Of a stretch of 16,878 nt of DNA, positions 6,879 through 13,959 are shown in pieces. The notes under the pieces were generated by a model. That model had not been told where the DNA came from, ran no database searches, and worked only from the letters and a program-made list of their open reading frames with translations. Positions within the stretch are counted from its first letter, which is position 1, and the number at the start of each line of letters is the position of its first letter. Both the position numbers and the translations under genes were made by a program. The stretch comes from Prosthecobacter debontii. Its GTDB lineage: Bacteria > Verrucomicrobiota > Verrucomicrobiia > Verrucomicrobiales > Akkermansiaceae. Location of the stretch: contig CAMCYT010000032.1 of the NCBI GenBank assembly GCA_945885485.1, forward strand, positions 1 to 16,878. Direction: 5' to 3'.

Positions 6879-7081
6879 GAATGGCACGTGATTAAGCAAG
6901 ACACCTCTAAGTATCAATGAAATTTCGATCATGGTAATCGTGCAGCGTAAAAGGGAGCGCATGCGTCCCGCCCGCTTGCTTAGTCGCTTTAGGGTGAGAC
7001 GTCACACCTCCTTGAAGCGGGCAAGATGCCCGCGCTCCCCTATGTCCAATCAACGAAATCGACCTTAATCACGTGCCATTC
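6879..7081. repeat. 203-bp element bounded by perfect 18-bp inverted repeats
   Basis: GAATGGCACGTGATTAAG at 6879-6896 recurs exactly inverted at 7064-7081. The arms enclose a second, GC-rich palindromic unit at 6953-7039. The bases outside the arms (6869-6878 and 7083-7092) match at 7 of 10 positions and might be an eroded target duplication, but this is weak. There is no transposase frame inside, so a MITE-like or REP-like element is the simplest reading. Confidence 0.6.
6953..7039. repeat. 87-bp GC-rich inverted repeat (two inverted copies of a ~25-bp unit)
   Basis: GGGAGCGC (6953-6960) pairs with GCGCTCCC (7032-7039), and CCCGCTT (6970-6976) with AAGCGGG (7015-7021). The right copy itself holds the hairpin GCGGGC-AAGAT-GCCCGC (7017-7033), and near the centre is an imperfect palindrome around GACGTC (6993-7008). 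The right copy resembles an intergenic palindrome I recall as frequent in several bacterial phyla; that is memory, not a search. Confidence 0.55.
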
Positions 7082-7083
7082 CT

Positions 7084-7102
7084 GCCTGTTCGACAGGCTT
7101 TT
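7084..7102 (+). terminator. Weak terminator-like hairpin
   Basis: GCCTGT-TCG-ACAGGC (7084-7098) is followed by TTTT on the plus strand. No plus-strand gene precedes it, and for the minus-strand YwaF-like gene the T-run is on the wrong side, so a terminator role is doubtful. It may be part of the palindromic region. Confidence 0.2.
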
Positions 7103-7221
7103 ACCAAGATGAAGTGCCTGTAGGCAAGTGATTCGCTTGGCTGCATTGACCAACAAGAGTGCCGACTGGAGGGATGGTATTCGTAAATGTGTAGGTGCCG
7201 CCGAGTGGGCAGACAGGTTAT

Positions 7222-7902
7222 TTATGCAGCCGAAGATCGCCGCCACGGTAGGGCAAGGATGAGGAAAAAGATCAGGGCGAGGCCTTGCATCGCGAAGACA
7301 TAGATCGGCCATGGGCCGAGGTGATCGATGAGTGAAGGATTATCAGGAACGCGGGACGCGAAGGCGAAATTGGTTTTCAGGAAATAGTTGATGATTAGGG
7401 CGATGGCTTGATAGCCGACGGAAATGGCGAGCACGATGAGTGGAGATTTCCACCAAGGTTGCATGGGCTGCCATTTCAGAACGAGAGGAATGTAGAGAGC
7501 CGCGGCGACGATGACAAAGTGTTGGAAGAAGAAATGAATGAACGGTAAGTCCGGCGGGCCGATGCTGAGTGCGGGCGTGACAAGCGCCTGCGTGGTGGCG
7601 GCGAGTCCCCAAAAATAAGTTAGAGTTAACAAGATGGGTTTGCGGGTCATCAAGGCAAATCCCGCAACCACGGCCGCGAGGTCGCAGAGATGAAATGGCA
7701 AAAGGTTATCCAACGAATGTGGATAATCCCGCCACGCATAGAGCGCAAAGGGATAGGAGATCAGGTTGCAAAACGCAAGAATGGCTGTGGTGACGCGTTG
7801 ATTTCTATCAGATCTTTTGGCGAAGATAATCAACGCGGCAATCAGCGAAAATCCGATGGCGAGCGTGATGAAGTGTGCAGATGAAAATGGATGGAAGGGC
7901 AT
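7222..7902 (-). CDS. YwaF / TIGR02206-family integral membrane protein (TMEM164-like)
   Basis: The 226 residues are almost entirely hydrophobic, with six or seven membrane segments (about 10-28, 38-56, 70-85, 89-108, 121-142, 153-174 and 197-218). The signature is LPFHLCDLAA (68-77), then TYFWGLAATTQALVTPAL (95-112), a His-containing FFFQHF (124-129), and GPWPIYVFAMQGLALIF near the C-terminus. This is the pattern of the bacterial YwaF family, related to eukaryotic TMEM164. TMEM164 has been described as a cysteine-dependent acyltransferase for ether phospholipids; C73 here is a candidate equivalent, but activity in bacterial members is not something I can assert. The ATG lies 9 bp after the hipA stop, so it is probably the third gene of the hipBA transcript. 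Confidence 0.78.
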   Translation of the reverse strand: MPFHPFSSAHFITLAIGFSLIAALIIFAKRSDRNQRVTTAILAFCNLISYPFALYAWRDYPHSLDNLLPFHLCDLAAVVAGFALMTRKPILLTLTYFWGLAATTQALVTPALSIGPPDLPFIHFFFQHFVIVAAALYIPLVLKWQPMQPWWKSPLIVLAISVGYQAIALIINYFLKTNFAFASRVPDNPSLIDHLGPWPIYVFAMQGLALIFFLILALPWRRSSAA

Positions 7903-7911
7903 GGTATTTTT

Positions 7912-9198
7912 CTAACGAAAAGTTTTGGAAATGGCTGTGATGATGTTTTCGGGAACTCCGGCGGTGTTGGCGTGAACGGGCCATTTGTTTTGTGCTTGGC
8001 GAACTTCGGAAAGGATGGCTTTAGCACGGCGGGTCTTGATGGCGGCGGTGGCCGCAGCCGCGAGCAGGTCTGATTCCGTGAAGTGATCACGTTTTCCTGC
8101 GAGGGTCATCTGGTGGGTTGACGTCCATGCTCCCGAAGGGTTGTAGGAATAGGTGAGATCGTATGCAGGCGCGAGCTGCCATGTGCCGCTGCGATCCATC
8201 ATGAACGAAATGTTTTTGGTATGATCGTCTTGATTGCGCATCAGGATATTGAAAACGGCGCGGCGATAAAGTTCTTCAAGTGTTGGTGCTTGGAGGCCTA
8301 GGCGGCGGGCTAGATCAAATGCCTGTTCGTAGCTGTATCCGCCAGCTTGATTGAAATCGTAGTGACCTAGTGCGCAAAGCGATTGCAGATGCAGTTTCCC
8401 GCCATCCGGAGTGCGATCGAAGCGACGAGTCATGAAGTGCGCGCGTCCGTTTTCCTCTAACAGATGACAATCCGACATTTCAATTTCTGCTGCTCTGGCG
8501 ACGAGATGGTAAGCGTATTCAATGCGACCGTAGCCTTTGGGATCGGCGAGTTCTTTATCGACGTTTCCTGAAACCCCGTCGAATTTGATCAGCCATGGTT
8601 GGAAGCTGGGATCGAGCGGAACTTGGCCGGAACGGATCGCGCCGGTTTCGGGGTTCCATGCAATGACCGCCTTGGCGCGTGCGCCTCCGGCCGATGTGCC
8701 GACGCGTAAGATATCGGCGAGTGCGTTTTCCTGATGGTCCGGCGTGAGGGTGGTTTCCAGATCGCTGCGTGAACCCAGTGCCGAGTTTGCGAGTTCAACT
8801 AGCGCGTCGATTTCGAGTGGGTGCGGGGGCTGATCAGGAAAGGAGCTGGGCACGAACTCGAGCGCTCCCATGGCGCGGCTGCCGAGGTAGCAGAGTCGCT
8901 CGATGGGATTGAAAGATGCGGGTAGACGATTCTGGCGAGCGAGCCATTGATCGATGAGAAGATTGCCAAATTTATCTGGAAGCGCATCTGCCAACATCCC
9001 TGGCAGGCCTTTGAAACTGGTTTCGTTGAGATGCGGAAAACTGTAAGTGCGCGGCGCGAGCGGCATCTGGAACGGCGAGACCTCAATCTCGCTATCGAGA
9101 AACGCCGGTTCGTAACGAAACACACCGCAAGCGCGCTCGGTATCCCATGCGGCGGTTCCAATGGTCGTTCCGAAAAGGCGTATGGCAGCGCTTATCAT
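7912..9198 (-). CDS. hipA: HipA-family toxin (Ser/Thr kinase)
   Basis: The product has 428 residues, full length for HipA, with the N-terminal subdomain (LADALPDKFGNLLIDQWLA, 69-87) and the kinase core. Core elements in order are the Gly-rich loop GTSAGGARAKA (167-177), which also carries the usual auto-phosphorylated Ser region; the ATP-binding Lys in WLIKFDG (K206 region, 202-208); HFMTRRFDR (254-262); the catalytic loop RNQDDHTKN (321-329); and the Mg-binding Asp in LAPAYDLTY (342-350). E. coli HipA phosphorylates glutamyl-tRNA synthetase and causes growth arrest and persistence; other HipA branches use other targets, and this one's is unknown. All key residues seem intact. Its ATG overlaps the hipB stop by 4 nt. 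Confidence 0.9.
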   Translation of the reverse strand: MISAAIRLFGTTIGTAAWDTERACGVFRYEPAFLDSEIEVSPFQMPLAPRTYSFPHLNETSFKGLPGMLADALPDKFGNLLIDQWLARQNRLPASFNPIERLCYLGSRAMGALEFVPSSFPDQPPHPLEIDALVELANSALGSRSDLETTLTPDHQENALADILRVGTSAGGARAKAVIAWNPETGAIRSGQVPLDPSFQPWLIKFDGVSGNVDKELADPKGYGRIEYAYHLVARAAEIEMSDCHLLEENGRAHFMTRRFDRTPDGGKLHLQSLCALGHYDFNQAGGYSYEQAFDLARRLGLQAPTLEELYRRAVFNILMRNQDDHTKNISFMMDRSGTWQLAPAYDLTYSYNPSGAWTSTHQMTLAGKRDHFTESDLLAAAATAAIKTRRAKAILSEVRQAQNKWPVHANTAGVPENIITAISKTFR

Positions 9199-9569
9199 TG
9201 GTAAGAAATTTTGGGTTGCTCATCACCCCAGACGAAGGGTTTGGGGGCGATGGGTTTGCGGGGTTTCGAGGCGTATTTGCGCGGGGCTTCCTGCAGCGTA
9301 TTGAGGCGATGAATCTCGTGGGGATTGAGCGGTGGCTTGGCGAGAAGAGGCCCGATCAAATCCATTTGGTTTAACACTTGTAGCATGCGGATTAAAGTGT
9401 TGAGCGTGCAACCTTGGCCGTTTTCCACCGAGGTGATCGTCCTGCGCGCGATACCTGCTTGGGTGGCGAGCGCTTCCTGAGTCATGTTCTGCTCAAGACG
9501 ATAATGTTTCAAACGCTCACCGAGCGTGTGTTCGTGCGTCTCTGGGGTAGTTTGGTTAAAATGATTCAT
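9195..9569 (-). CDS. hipB: HipB-family antitoxin (XRE helix-turn-helix)
   Basis: I start this at the ATG at 9569 (124 residues); an upstream in-frame start at 9620 would run through the operator repeats and adds a stretch without homology. The helix-turn-helix is in LGERLKHYRLEQNMTQEALATQAGIARRTITSVE, at about residues 16-49 (given here in part: MTQEALATQAGIARRTI). The tail is Pro/Lys/Arg-rich (PRKYASKPRKPIAPKPFVWGDE region, 95-116) and ends in a WGD-type segment often seen in HipB-like proteins that accompany this HipA branch. It should bind HipA and repress the operon. Overlap with hipA is 4 nt (9195-9198), typical of translational coupling. A perfect 11-bp inverted repeat directly abuts the start codon. 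Confidence 0.85.
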   Translation of the reverse strand: MNHFNQTTPETHEHTLGERLKHYRLEQNMTQEALATQAGIARRTITSVENGQGCTLNTLIRMLQVLNQMDLIGPLLAKPPLNPHEIHRLNTLQEAPRKYASKPRKPIAPKPFVWGDEQPKISYQ

Positions 9570-9612
9570 TTTCTGCGCAAATAGTTTGTATATCAGTAAT
9601 ATGCGCAGAAAA
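9569..9612. promoter_or_regulatory. Candidate HipB operator: inverted TTTTCTGCGCA half-sites
   Basis: TTTTCTGCGCA (9569-9579) and TGCGCAGAAAA (9602-9612) are exact inverse complements, 22 bp apart. Each contains the palindromic core TGCGCA, giving a centre-to-centre distance of 28 bp. A third TGCGCA lies at 9695-9700. Between the two arms, the minus strand carries AT-rich sequence (TATACAAACTAT) suited to a -10 region. The first arm touches the hipB start codon, so occupation would block transcription initiation. Confidence 0.55.
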
Positions 9613-9751
9613 ATGTGCACTTACCATCAAAATCTATCATTTGGAGTAGAAAACTACACGGATTAAGCAGATTTGGTTTATATGGGCAATAAAATGCGCA
9701 ATTGAAGAGTGAATTTACAAATATGAAGGCGTGTGGCAAAAAAGCGTTAGA

Positions 9752-10990
9752 TTAGCCCTTCCGCGCTTTCGCTCTGATCTCCGCAGTAGCGGGTTTTTGG
9801 GCGAAGATTTTTTTGGCGATGGCTTGGACTTCGGCGTCGGTGACTTTGAGCAGGTTTTCGCGGGCTTCTTGCGGTGAAGGAATGTGACCAAAAAATAACA
9901 AACCTTCGCCAACCCATCCGCAGTGGGCGGAGGTGGATTCGAAGCTGAGCTTGGATTGGGCGATGGCGAGGCGCTTGGCGCGGTCGAGTTCGCCGGGGCG
10001 TGGGCCGTTTTGGGCGAGGTCTTCGGTTTCTTTGAAAAGGGTTTTTAGCGATTCCTCGCGCGATTTCGGATCTAGGCCGGCGAGGATTTGGAGGGCGCCG
10101 GTTTCCTCGAAAAGAGAGAGTTCAGAACCAACCTGATAGCAGAGACCGCGTTCTTCACGGAGCTCGGTGAACAGGCGAGATGAAGAGGACTCGCCGAGGA
10201 TGAGCGAGAGCATGCGCAGGGCATGGCGTTCCGGTGCATGGCGTCCGGAGGTGTGCCATGCGAGGGCGAGCTGGAGTTGATCCGTAGGGCGACGGTCGAC
10301 GATTTCCCGACAAGGCGTTAACGCGTGGCTGGCGCGAGGTGCTGGGGTCTTGAAGTGCTCCGGCAGGAGCGGAATAAGGATTTCAAGAATGGCTTCGGCA
10401 GACATCGGGCCCGCGGTGGCGATGACGATGTCTTTGCGGAAATGATGTTCGTTCGCAAAATTTTGCAAGCAGTCGCGGTCGATGGTTTCGATGGATTCGA
10501 GTGAACCGGAAATGGATTGTCCGAGTGGATGTTCCGGCCAGAGAGCAGCGGCTAACAAATCGTTGATGTGATCCGAGGGAGTCTCACGGATCATGGTGAT
10601 TTCTTCACCGATCACATCGCGTTCGAGCTCGATTTCGTTATCGGGAAAATTCGAATGCCAAACCATATCCGCAAGCACATCGATGAGCACCGGCATCAGT
10701 TCGGCTTCGCCTTGGGCTTCATACACCGTGTAGTCTTCCGAGGTGCAGGCATTCGCTTGGCCGCCGCCGGATTCGATGGCGAGAGTCAGTTCTTTCGCGG
10801 AGCGACGCTGCGTGCCTTTGAACGCCATGTGCTCGGAAAAATGGGCGAGCCCGGAAGGGATGTTTCCGGTTTCATCCCGCGATCCGACTGGGATGTAAAT
10901 CGACAAGGCTGCACATTCGGACTCCGGCAAATGCGCATGAGCCAAGCGCGGACCGCCGGGAAGATCGTGAGTGGAATAGGTGGCGGGCAC
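9752..10990 (-). CDS. M16-family zinc metallopeptidase (pitrilysin / processing-peptidase type)
   Basis: The 412-residue protein has the two-domain layout of small M16B peptidases. The inverted zinc motif HFSEH is at 50-54, and the third ligand, Glu 130 in ERDVIGEEI, follows H54 by the usual 76 residues. The C-terminal domain carries RGLCYQVGSE (281-290), the R/Y substrate-binding motif. Both halves seem intact, so it may work as a homodimer, unlike systems where one subunit has lost the metal site. There is no signal peptide, so it is probably cytoplasmic; members degrade peptides or trim small precursors, and a few mature peptide natural products, for which there is no hint here. The start is GTG. 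It stands alone, 182 bp upstream of hipB in the same direction and divergent from the methyltransferase gene. Confidence 0.92.
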   Translation of the reverse strand: MPATYSTHDLPGGPRLAHAHLPESECAALSIYIPVGSRDETGNIPSGLAHFSEHMAFKGTQRRSAKELTLAIESGGGQANACTSEDYTVYEAQGEAELMPVLIDVLADMVWHSNFPDNEIELERDVIGEEITMIRETPSDHINDLLAAALWPEHPLGQSISGSLESIETIDRDCLQNFANEHHFRKDIVIATAGPMSAEAILEILIPLLPEHFKTPAPRASHALTPCREIVDRRPTDQLQLALAWHTSGRHAPERHALRMLSLILGESSSSRLFTELREERGLCYQVGSELSLFEETGALQILAGLDPKSREESLKTLFKETEDLAQNGPRPGELDRAKRLAIAQSKLSFESTSAHCGWVGEGLLFFGHIPSPQEARENLLKVTDAEVQAIAKKIFAQKPATAEIRAKARKG

Positions 10991-11093
10991 GCGTCAGAGT
11001 AAAATCCAAATTTCAAAGTTCAACTCTCAAGGAAGATGATTTTGGGTTGATTCTTATAGATTTAAAAATGAGTGAGCTTACTTTGACCTGCAA
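10991..11093. promoter_or_regulatory. Divergent intergenic region (M16 peptidase / RlmI-like)
   Basis: This 103-bp AT-rich gap must hold the promoters for both flanking genes. I see TTGATT at 11047-11052 and TATAGA at 11055-11060, but the spacing does not make a standard promoter, and no palindrome stands out. Confidence 0.3.
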
Positions 11094-12302
11094 ATGACTG
11101 ATGACAAGAAATCGAGATTGCGGCTAACCCTCTATCCTCGGGCGGAGAGCGCGATTCGTAGCAATCATCCATGGGTGTATGCGGAGAGCATCAAGACTCA
11201 GAATCGTGAAGGCGAAACCGGTGAGCTCGCGGTGATTTACGACAAGCGAGATCGGTTTATGGCGGTCGGGATGTATGAAGCAGAGTCCCCGATCCGACTC
11301 CGTATCCTCCACGTCGGAAAGCCTGCGACGATCGATCGTGATTGGTGGTTGGGAAAGGCACGTGCTTGCCTTACGCAGCGCGAAGGCAGCATCATCCAAC
11401 CCGGCACCGATGGCGCGCGGATGATTCAAGGTGAGAGCGAAGGTTTTCCCGGACTCGTTGCGGATCGATATGCCGATACGTTGGTGGTGAAAATTTATGC
11501 AACGAGCTGGTTAGCGCGTTGGGAGGAAATCGAAAGCGTGTTGCGTGAAGTGTTCGCTCCGAAATATACAGTGCTGAGAATGAGCCGAAACGTCGCCGCC
11601 TGCGCGGAGAAATACGGAATCGCCGAGGGTTTCTGCGGTGAAGTCGGCCATGAAATCGTGGTGTTTTCTGAAAACGGCTTGCGTTTTGAATCGGCGGTTC
11701 TCAAAGGTCAGAAGACCGGATTTTTCTTGGATCAACGCGACAACCGCGCGCGAGTTGAACTGTTAGCCAACGGACGCGATGTGTTAAACGTCTTTAGCTT
11801 CTCTGGTGGATTTTCACTCTACGCCGCAAGAGGTGGCGCGTCATCTGTCACGGATCTCGATATCAGTGCACATGCTCTCGATAGTGCGGCTTGTAATTTT
11901 GCCTTAAATTCTAACAACGCTCAAATCGCTAAGGTCAAACGCCACGCCGTGCAAGCGGATGCGTTTCGCTGGATGGATGAAGCACGTGAAGATTACGATC
12001 TGATTATCACAGATCCGCCGACCTTGGCGAAGCGCGAGTCCGAACGAGCTGGTGCGATTCGTGCCTATCAGCATTTGAACGCAGCGGCGATATCGCGACT
12101 TCGGCCGGGCGGCATCTTGGTTGCGGCATCATGCTCGGCACACGTTTCCACAGAAGATTTTTTCCGCATCATTACAGAAACCGCACAAGCCACCGGACGG
12201 CCATGGAGAGAACTCTGGCGTACTGGCCATTCAGCGGATCATCTCGCCATTTTCCGCGAAGCGGAGTATTTGAAAGCACTGTGTTTGGAGCTGGGTGGTT
12301 AA
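11094..12302 (+). CDS. rlmI: RlmI-like 23S rRNA (cytosine-C5) methyltransferase
   Basis: The product has 402 residues, close to E. coli RlmI (396). The N-terminal PUA-like domain is about 1-80 (YPRAESAIRSNHPWVYAESI at 14-33). The central RNA-binding part has GFPGLVADRYADTLVVKIY (117-135). The Rossmann methyltransferase begins with GQKTGFFLDQRDNR (205-218), motif I VFSFSGGFSLYAARGG (233-248), the acidic end of strand 2 TDLD (253-256) and motif IV DPPT (307-310). A Cys in AASCSAH (344-350) is at the position of the family catalytic cysteine. RlmI methylates C1962 of 23S rRNA; the exact site here is inferred by homology, and related RlmK-like enzymes are possible. No strong ribosome site precedes the ATG. 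Confidence 0.88.
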   Translation: MTDDKKSRLRLTLYPRAESAIRSNHPWVYAESIKTQNREGETGELAVIYDKRDRFMAVGMYEAESPIRLRILHVGKPATIDRDWWLGKARACLTQREGSIIQPGTDGARMIQGESEGFPGLVADRYADTLVVKIYATSWLARWEEIESVLREVFAPKYTVLRMSRNVAACAEKYGIAEGFCGEVGHEIVVFSENGLRFESAVLKGQKTGFFLDQRDNRARVELLANGRDVLNVFSFSGGFSLYAARGGASSVTDLDISAHALDSAACNFALNSNNAQIAKVKRHAVQADAFRWMDEAREDYDLIITDPPTLAKRESERAGAIRAYQHLNAAAISRLRPGGILVAASCSAHVSTEDFFRIITETAQATGRPWRELWRTGHSADHLAIFREAEYLKALCLELGG

Positions 12303-12367
12303 TTTACAGGCACTTTACACAGCACGGCGCACAATTGGTTATCATGGGGCCATCAATCCTAGAAAAC

Positions 12368-13006
12368 ATGAAAACAAAAATCATCGCCGCATCGCTCCTG
12401 ATCATCGCCGTCAACGCAGTTTCTGCCGAGGAAGCAAAATACGCCAAGGCCAAAGTCAGCTTTGAGGATTTCAAAGGCTTGGTTACGGAAGTCGAAACTC
12501 ACCGAGCCAGCCGCCTTATCGACTTTGATACGTTCTTAAAAATGAGCAAAGAGCCGAATGTGATCATTCTCGATTCGCGCTCCGCGTTTCGCTTTGAGCG
12601 CATCCATCTCAATGGCGCAAAACATCTAGCATTCACGGACTTTACTCAAGATACTCTCAGGAAAATCATTCCGTCTCCCGACACCAAGATACTGATTTAC
12701 TGCAATAATAATTTCGAGGGAAACCAGGTGGATTTCGCATCAAAGACAGCTGGGATCCGTCCGATAATAAGCATACAAGATAACATAATAAAGACAGCTC
12801 AGAACAGTCCTGAAATCACCATACTAAAAAGCATTCAATCATCGAATTCTCAATTCGCCGCTGAAGCTAAGCCGCTGATGATGGCATTGAATGTTCCGAC
12901 TTACATTAACTTGTATGGATATGGCTATCACAACGTTTACGAGTTAGATGAACTTGTGAATGTGAAGGATCCGCGGGTGAAGTTTGAAGGCACGGAGGTT
13001 AAGTAG
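12368..13006 (+). CDS. Exported rhodanese-like domain protein
   Basis: This 212-residue protein has a signal peptide (MKTKIIAASLLIIAVNAVSA, cleavage likely before EEAK), so it is periplasmic. The rhodanese-like core contains the strand VIILDSRSAFRFERIHLNGAKH (65-86) and TKILIYCNNNFEGN (106-119), where C112 is in the active-site position. The loop after the Cys lacks the usual Gly-x-Arg pattern, so sulfur transfer is uncertain. After it lies an extra segment (about 120-168) before the C-terminal part VPTYINLYGYGYHNVYELDELV (176-197). From memory this tail is typical of small periplasmic rhodanese-like proteins, most of which have a shorter middle. I chose the ATG at 12368 because it opens the signal peptide directly; an ATG at 12344 is an alternative. 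It starts 65 bp after the methyltransferase gene. Confidence 0.78.
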   Translation: MKTKIIAASLLIIAVNAVSAEEAKYAKAKVSFEDFKGLVTEVETHRASRLIDFDTFLKMSKEPNVIILDSRSAFRFERIHLNGAKHLAFTDFTQDTLRKIIPSPDTKILIYCNNNFEGNQVDFASKTAGIRPIISIQDNIIKTAQNSPEITILKSIQSSNSQFAAEAKPLMMALNVPTYINLYGYGYHNVYELDELVNVKDPRVKFEGTEVK

Positions 13007-13059
13007 AAAACCGCCGTTAAATGAATTTGTCTATGCTGCTGCTGATTATCCAGCGGCTC

Positions 13060-13857
13060 TTAGCGCGGCTTATACTCGCGTTGGGCAGTTGGCAGGAACT
13101 CCTGCAATGCAGCAACGCGGCTTTGATCAAGCGGGTGCGTGCGGAGGAACTCAGGTGACTCGCTTTCGCCTTGTTTGATGCGCCATGCGGAAAAGCGCTT
13201 CCAGAGTTGGATGGCTTCTGCGGGATCGTATCCGGCGCGTGCCATGTAGAGCGTGCCGAGTTGATCGGACTGAAGTTCTGCTTTGCGTGAGTATGGTAAA
13301 ATCATGCCCATGGTTCCAGCAGCAGCAACTCCGGTCGCGGTAGCGGCGCGAGTGGTTTTATCCGCCCCTTTTGCGGAGAGAATCGTATCTAACAAAAGTG
13401 TTCCGACCGCAACGCCAGTCGCTTGATTGATACGTTGTTGGGAATGATTGAGAACCACGTGCGAGATTTCATGTCCGAGAACTGCCGCGAGTCCGGCATC
13501 ATCTTGCGTGATTTGAAACAAACCCGTGTGCACTCCAACTTTCCCACCAGGAAGAGCGAAGGCGTTCGGTGTTGAATCTTCAAAGACCACGAATTCCCAT
13601 TTTGCGTTGGGGATATCGATCACTGATTTCAAACGATTAGCAACGCGTTGGACTTGAGCGTTGTAGGTGGGATTCGTGGAAATTTTCTTCTCCCGCTTCA
13701 TTTGATCAAATTGTTTGCCTCCTTGGGAAACCAGCGCGCTGGAAGGCGCGTTGGCGCGGACTTCTCCCGTATTGGGATCGAACGAAGAAACTGCACATGA
13801 AGCGATGACCAACACAGCGACAGCAGGAATGATGGATACGAATTTCCGATTCAGCAT
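13060..13857 (-). CDS. M48-family zinc metalloprotease lipoprotein
   Basis: The product has 265 residues. A lipoprotein signal with lipobox IASC (C21) suggests attachment to a membrane facing the periplasm. The zinc motif HEISH is at 129-133 in AAVLGHEISHVVLNHSQQR, and the third ligand is E194 in KAELQSDQLG, giving the ExxxD pattern. Before it, NAFALPGGKVGVHTGL (98-113) is the typical M48C substrate-strand motif, and THPLDQSRVAAL (240-251) is the family's C-terminal HP segment. LoiP, YcaL and BepA of E. coli are relatives that handle outer-membrane assembly quality control; a similar role is inferred. The gene is convergent with the rhodanese gene (53-bp gap) and divergent from the next membrane protein (102 bp). 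Confidence 0.93.
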   Translation of the reverse strand: MLNRKFVSIIPAVAVLVIASCAVSSFDPNTGEVRANAPSSALVSQGGKQFDQMKREKKISTNPTYNAQVQRVANRLKSVIDIPNAKWEFVVFEDSTPNAFALPGGKVGVHTGLFQITQDDAGLAAVLGHEISHVVLNHSQQRINQATGVAVGTLLLDTILSAKGADKTTRAATATGVAAAGTMGMILPYSRKAELQSDQLGTLYMARAGYDPAEAIQLWKRFSAWRIKQGESESPEFLRTHPLDQSRVAALQEFLPTAQREYKPR

Positions 13858-13922
13858 AGAAGATTAGTCGTTTAAAAACTCACTTCTGACAAGTCATCAA
13901 ATGCAGCAAAGACAGTAAAAAC

Positions 13923-13939
13923 CTCGACATTCTGTCGAG
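13923..13939 (+). promoter_or_regulatory. Perfect 6-bp hairpin in the divergent region
   Basis: CTCGAC (13923-13928) and GTCGAG (13934-13939) pair around the loop ATTCT, about 20 nt before the ATG at 13960. It could be a hairpin in the leader of the downstream gene or a repressor site acting on this gene or on the divergent M48 gene. It has no T-run. Confidence 0.35.
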
Positions 13940-13959
13940 AAACATTATCAAAGTAGGCC

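Larger units (their letters stand above)
6782..7221. other. 440-bp non-coding region rich in palindromes
   Basis: No convincing gene lies here; a minus-strand frame at 7040-7312 overlaps the YwaF-like gene and looks like chance. The right two thirds hold the nested inverted-repeat element (6879-7081) and small stems further on: GCCTGT/ACAGGC at 7084-7089 and 7093-7098 followed by TTTT, and TGCCT/AGGCA at 7115-7126. The 5' region of the cytochrome/HEAT gene (6782-6878) shows no clear promoter boxes. Confidence 0.6.

Noticed and set aside
7040..7312. Minus-strand frame of 90 codons in the palindromic region
   Set aside because: It overlaps the 3' end of the YwaF-like gene in another frame and runs through the repeat element; no domain is visible.
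9570..9620. Longer hipB start at 9620
   Set aside because: The added residues are encoded by the inverted-repeat operator region and show no similarity to HipB N-termini.
12131..12367. N-terminal extension of the rhodanese-like protein by 79 codons
   Set aside because: It would overlap the methyltransferase gene by about 170 bp, and the real N-terminus is a clear signal peptide starting at 12368.
13038..13057. GCTGCTG/CAGCGGC stem between the convergent rhodanese and M48 genes
   Set aside because: It has a mismatch and no T-run on either strand, so it does not support a terminator call.
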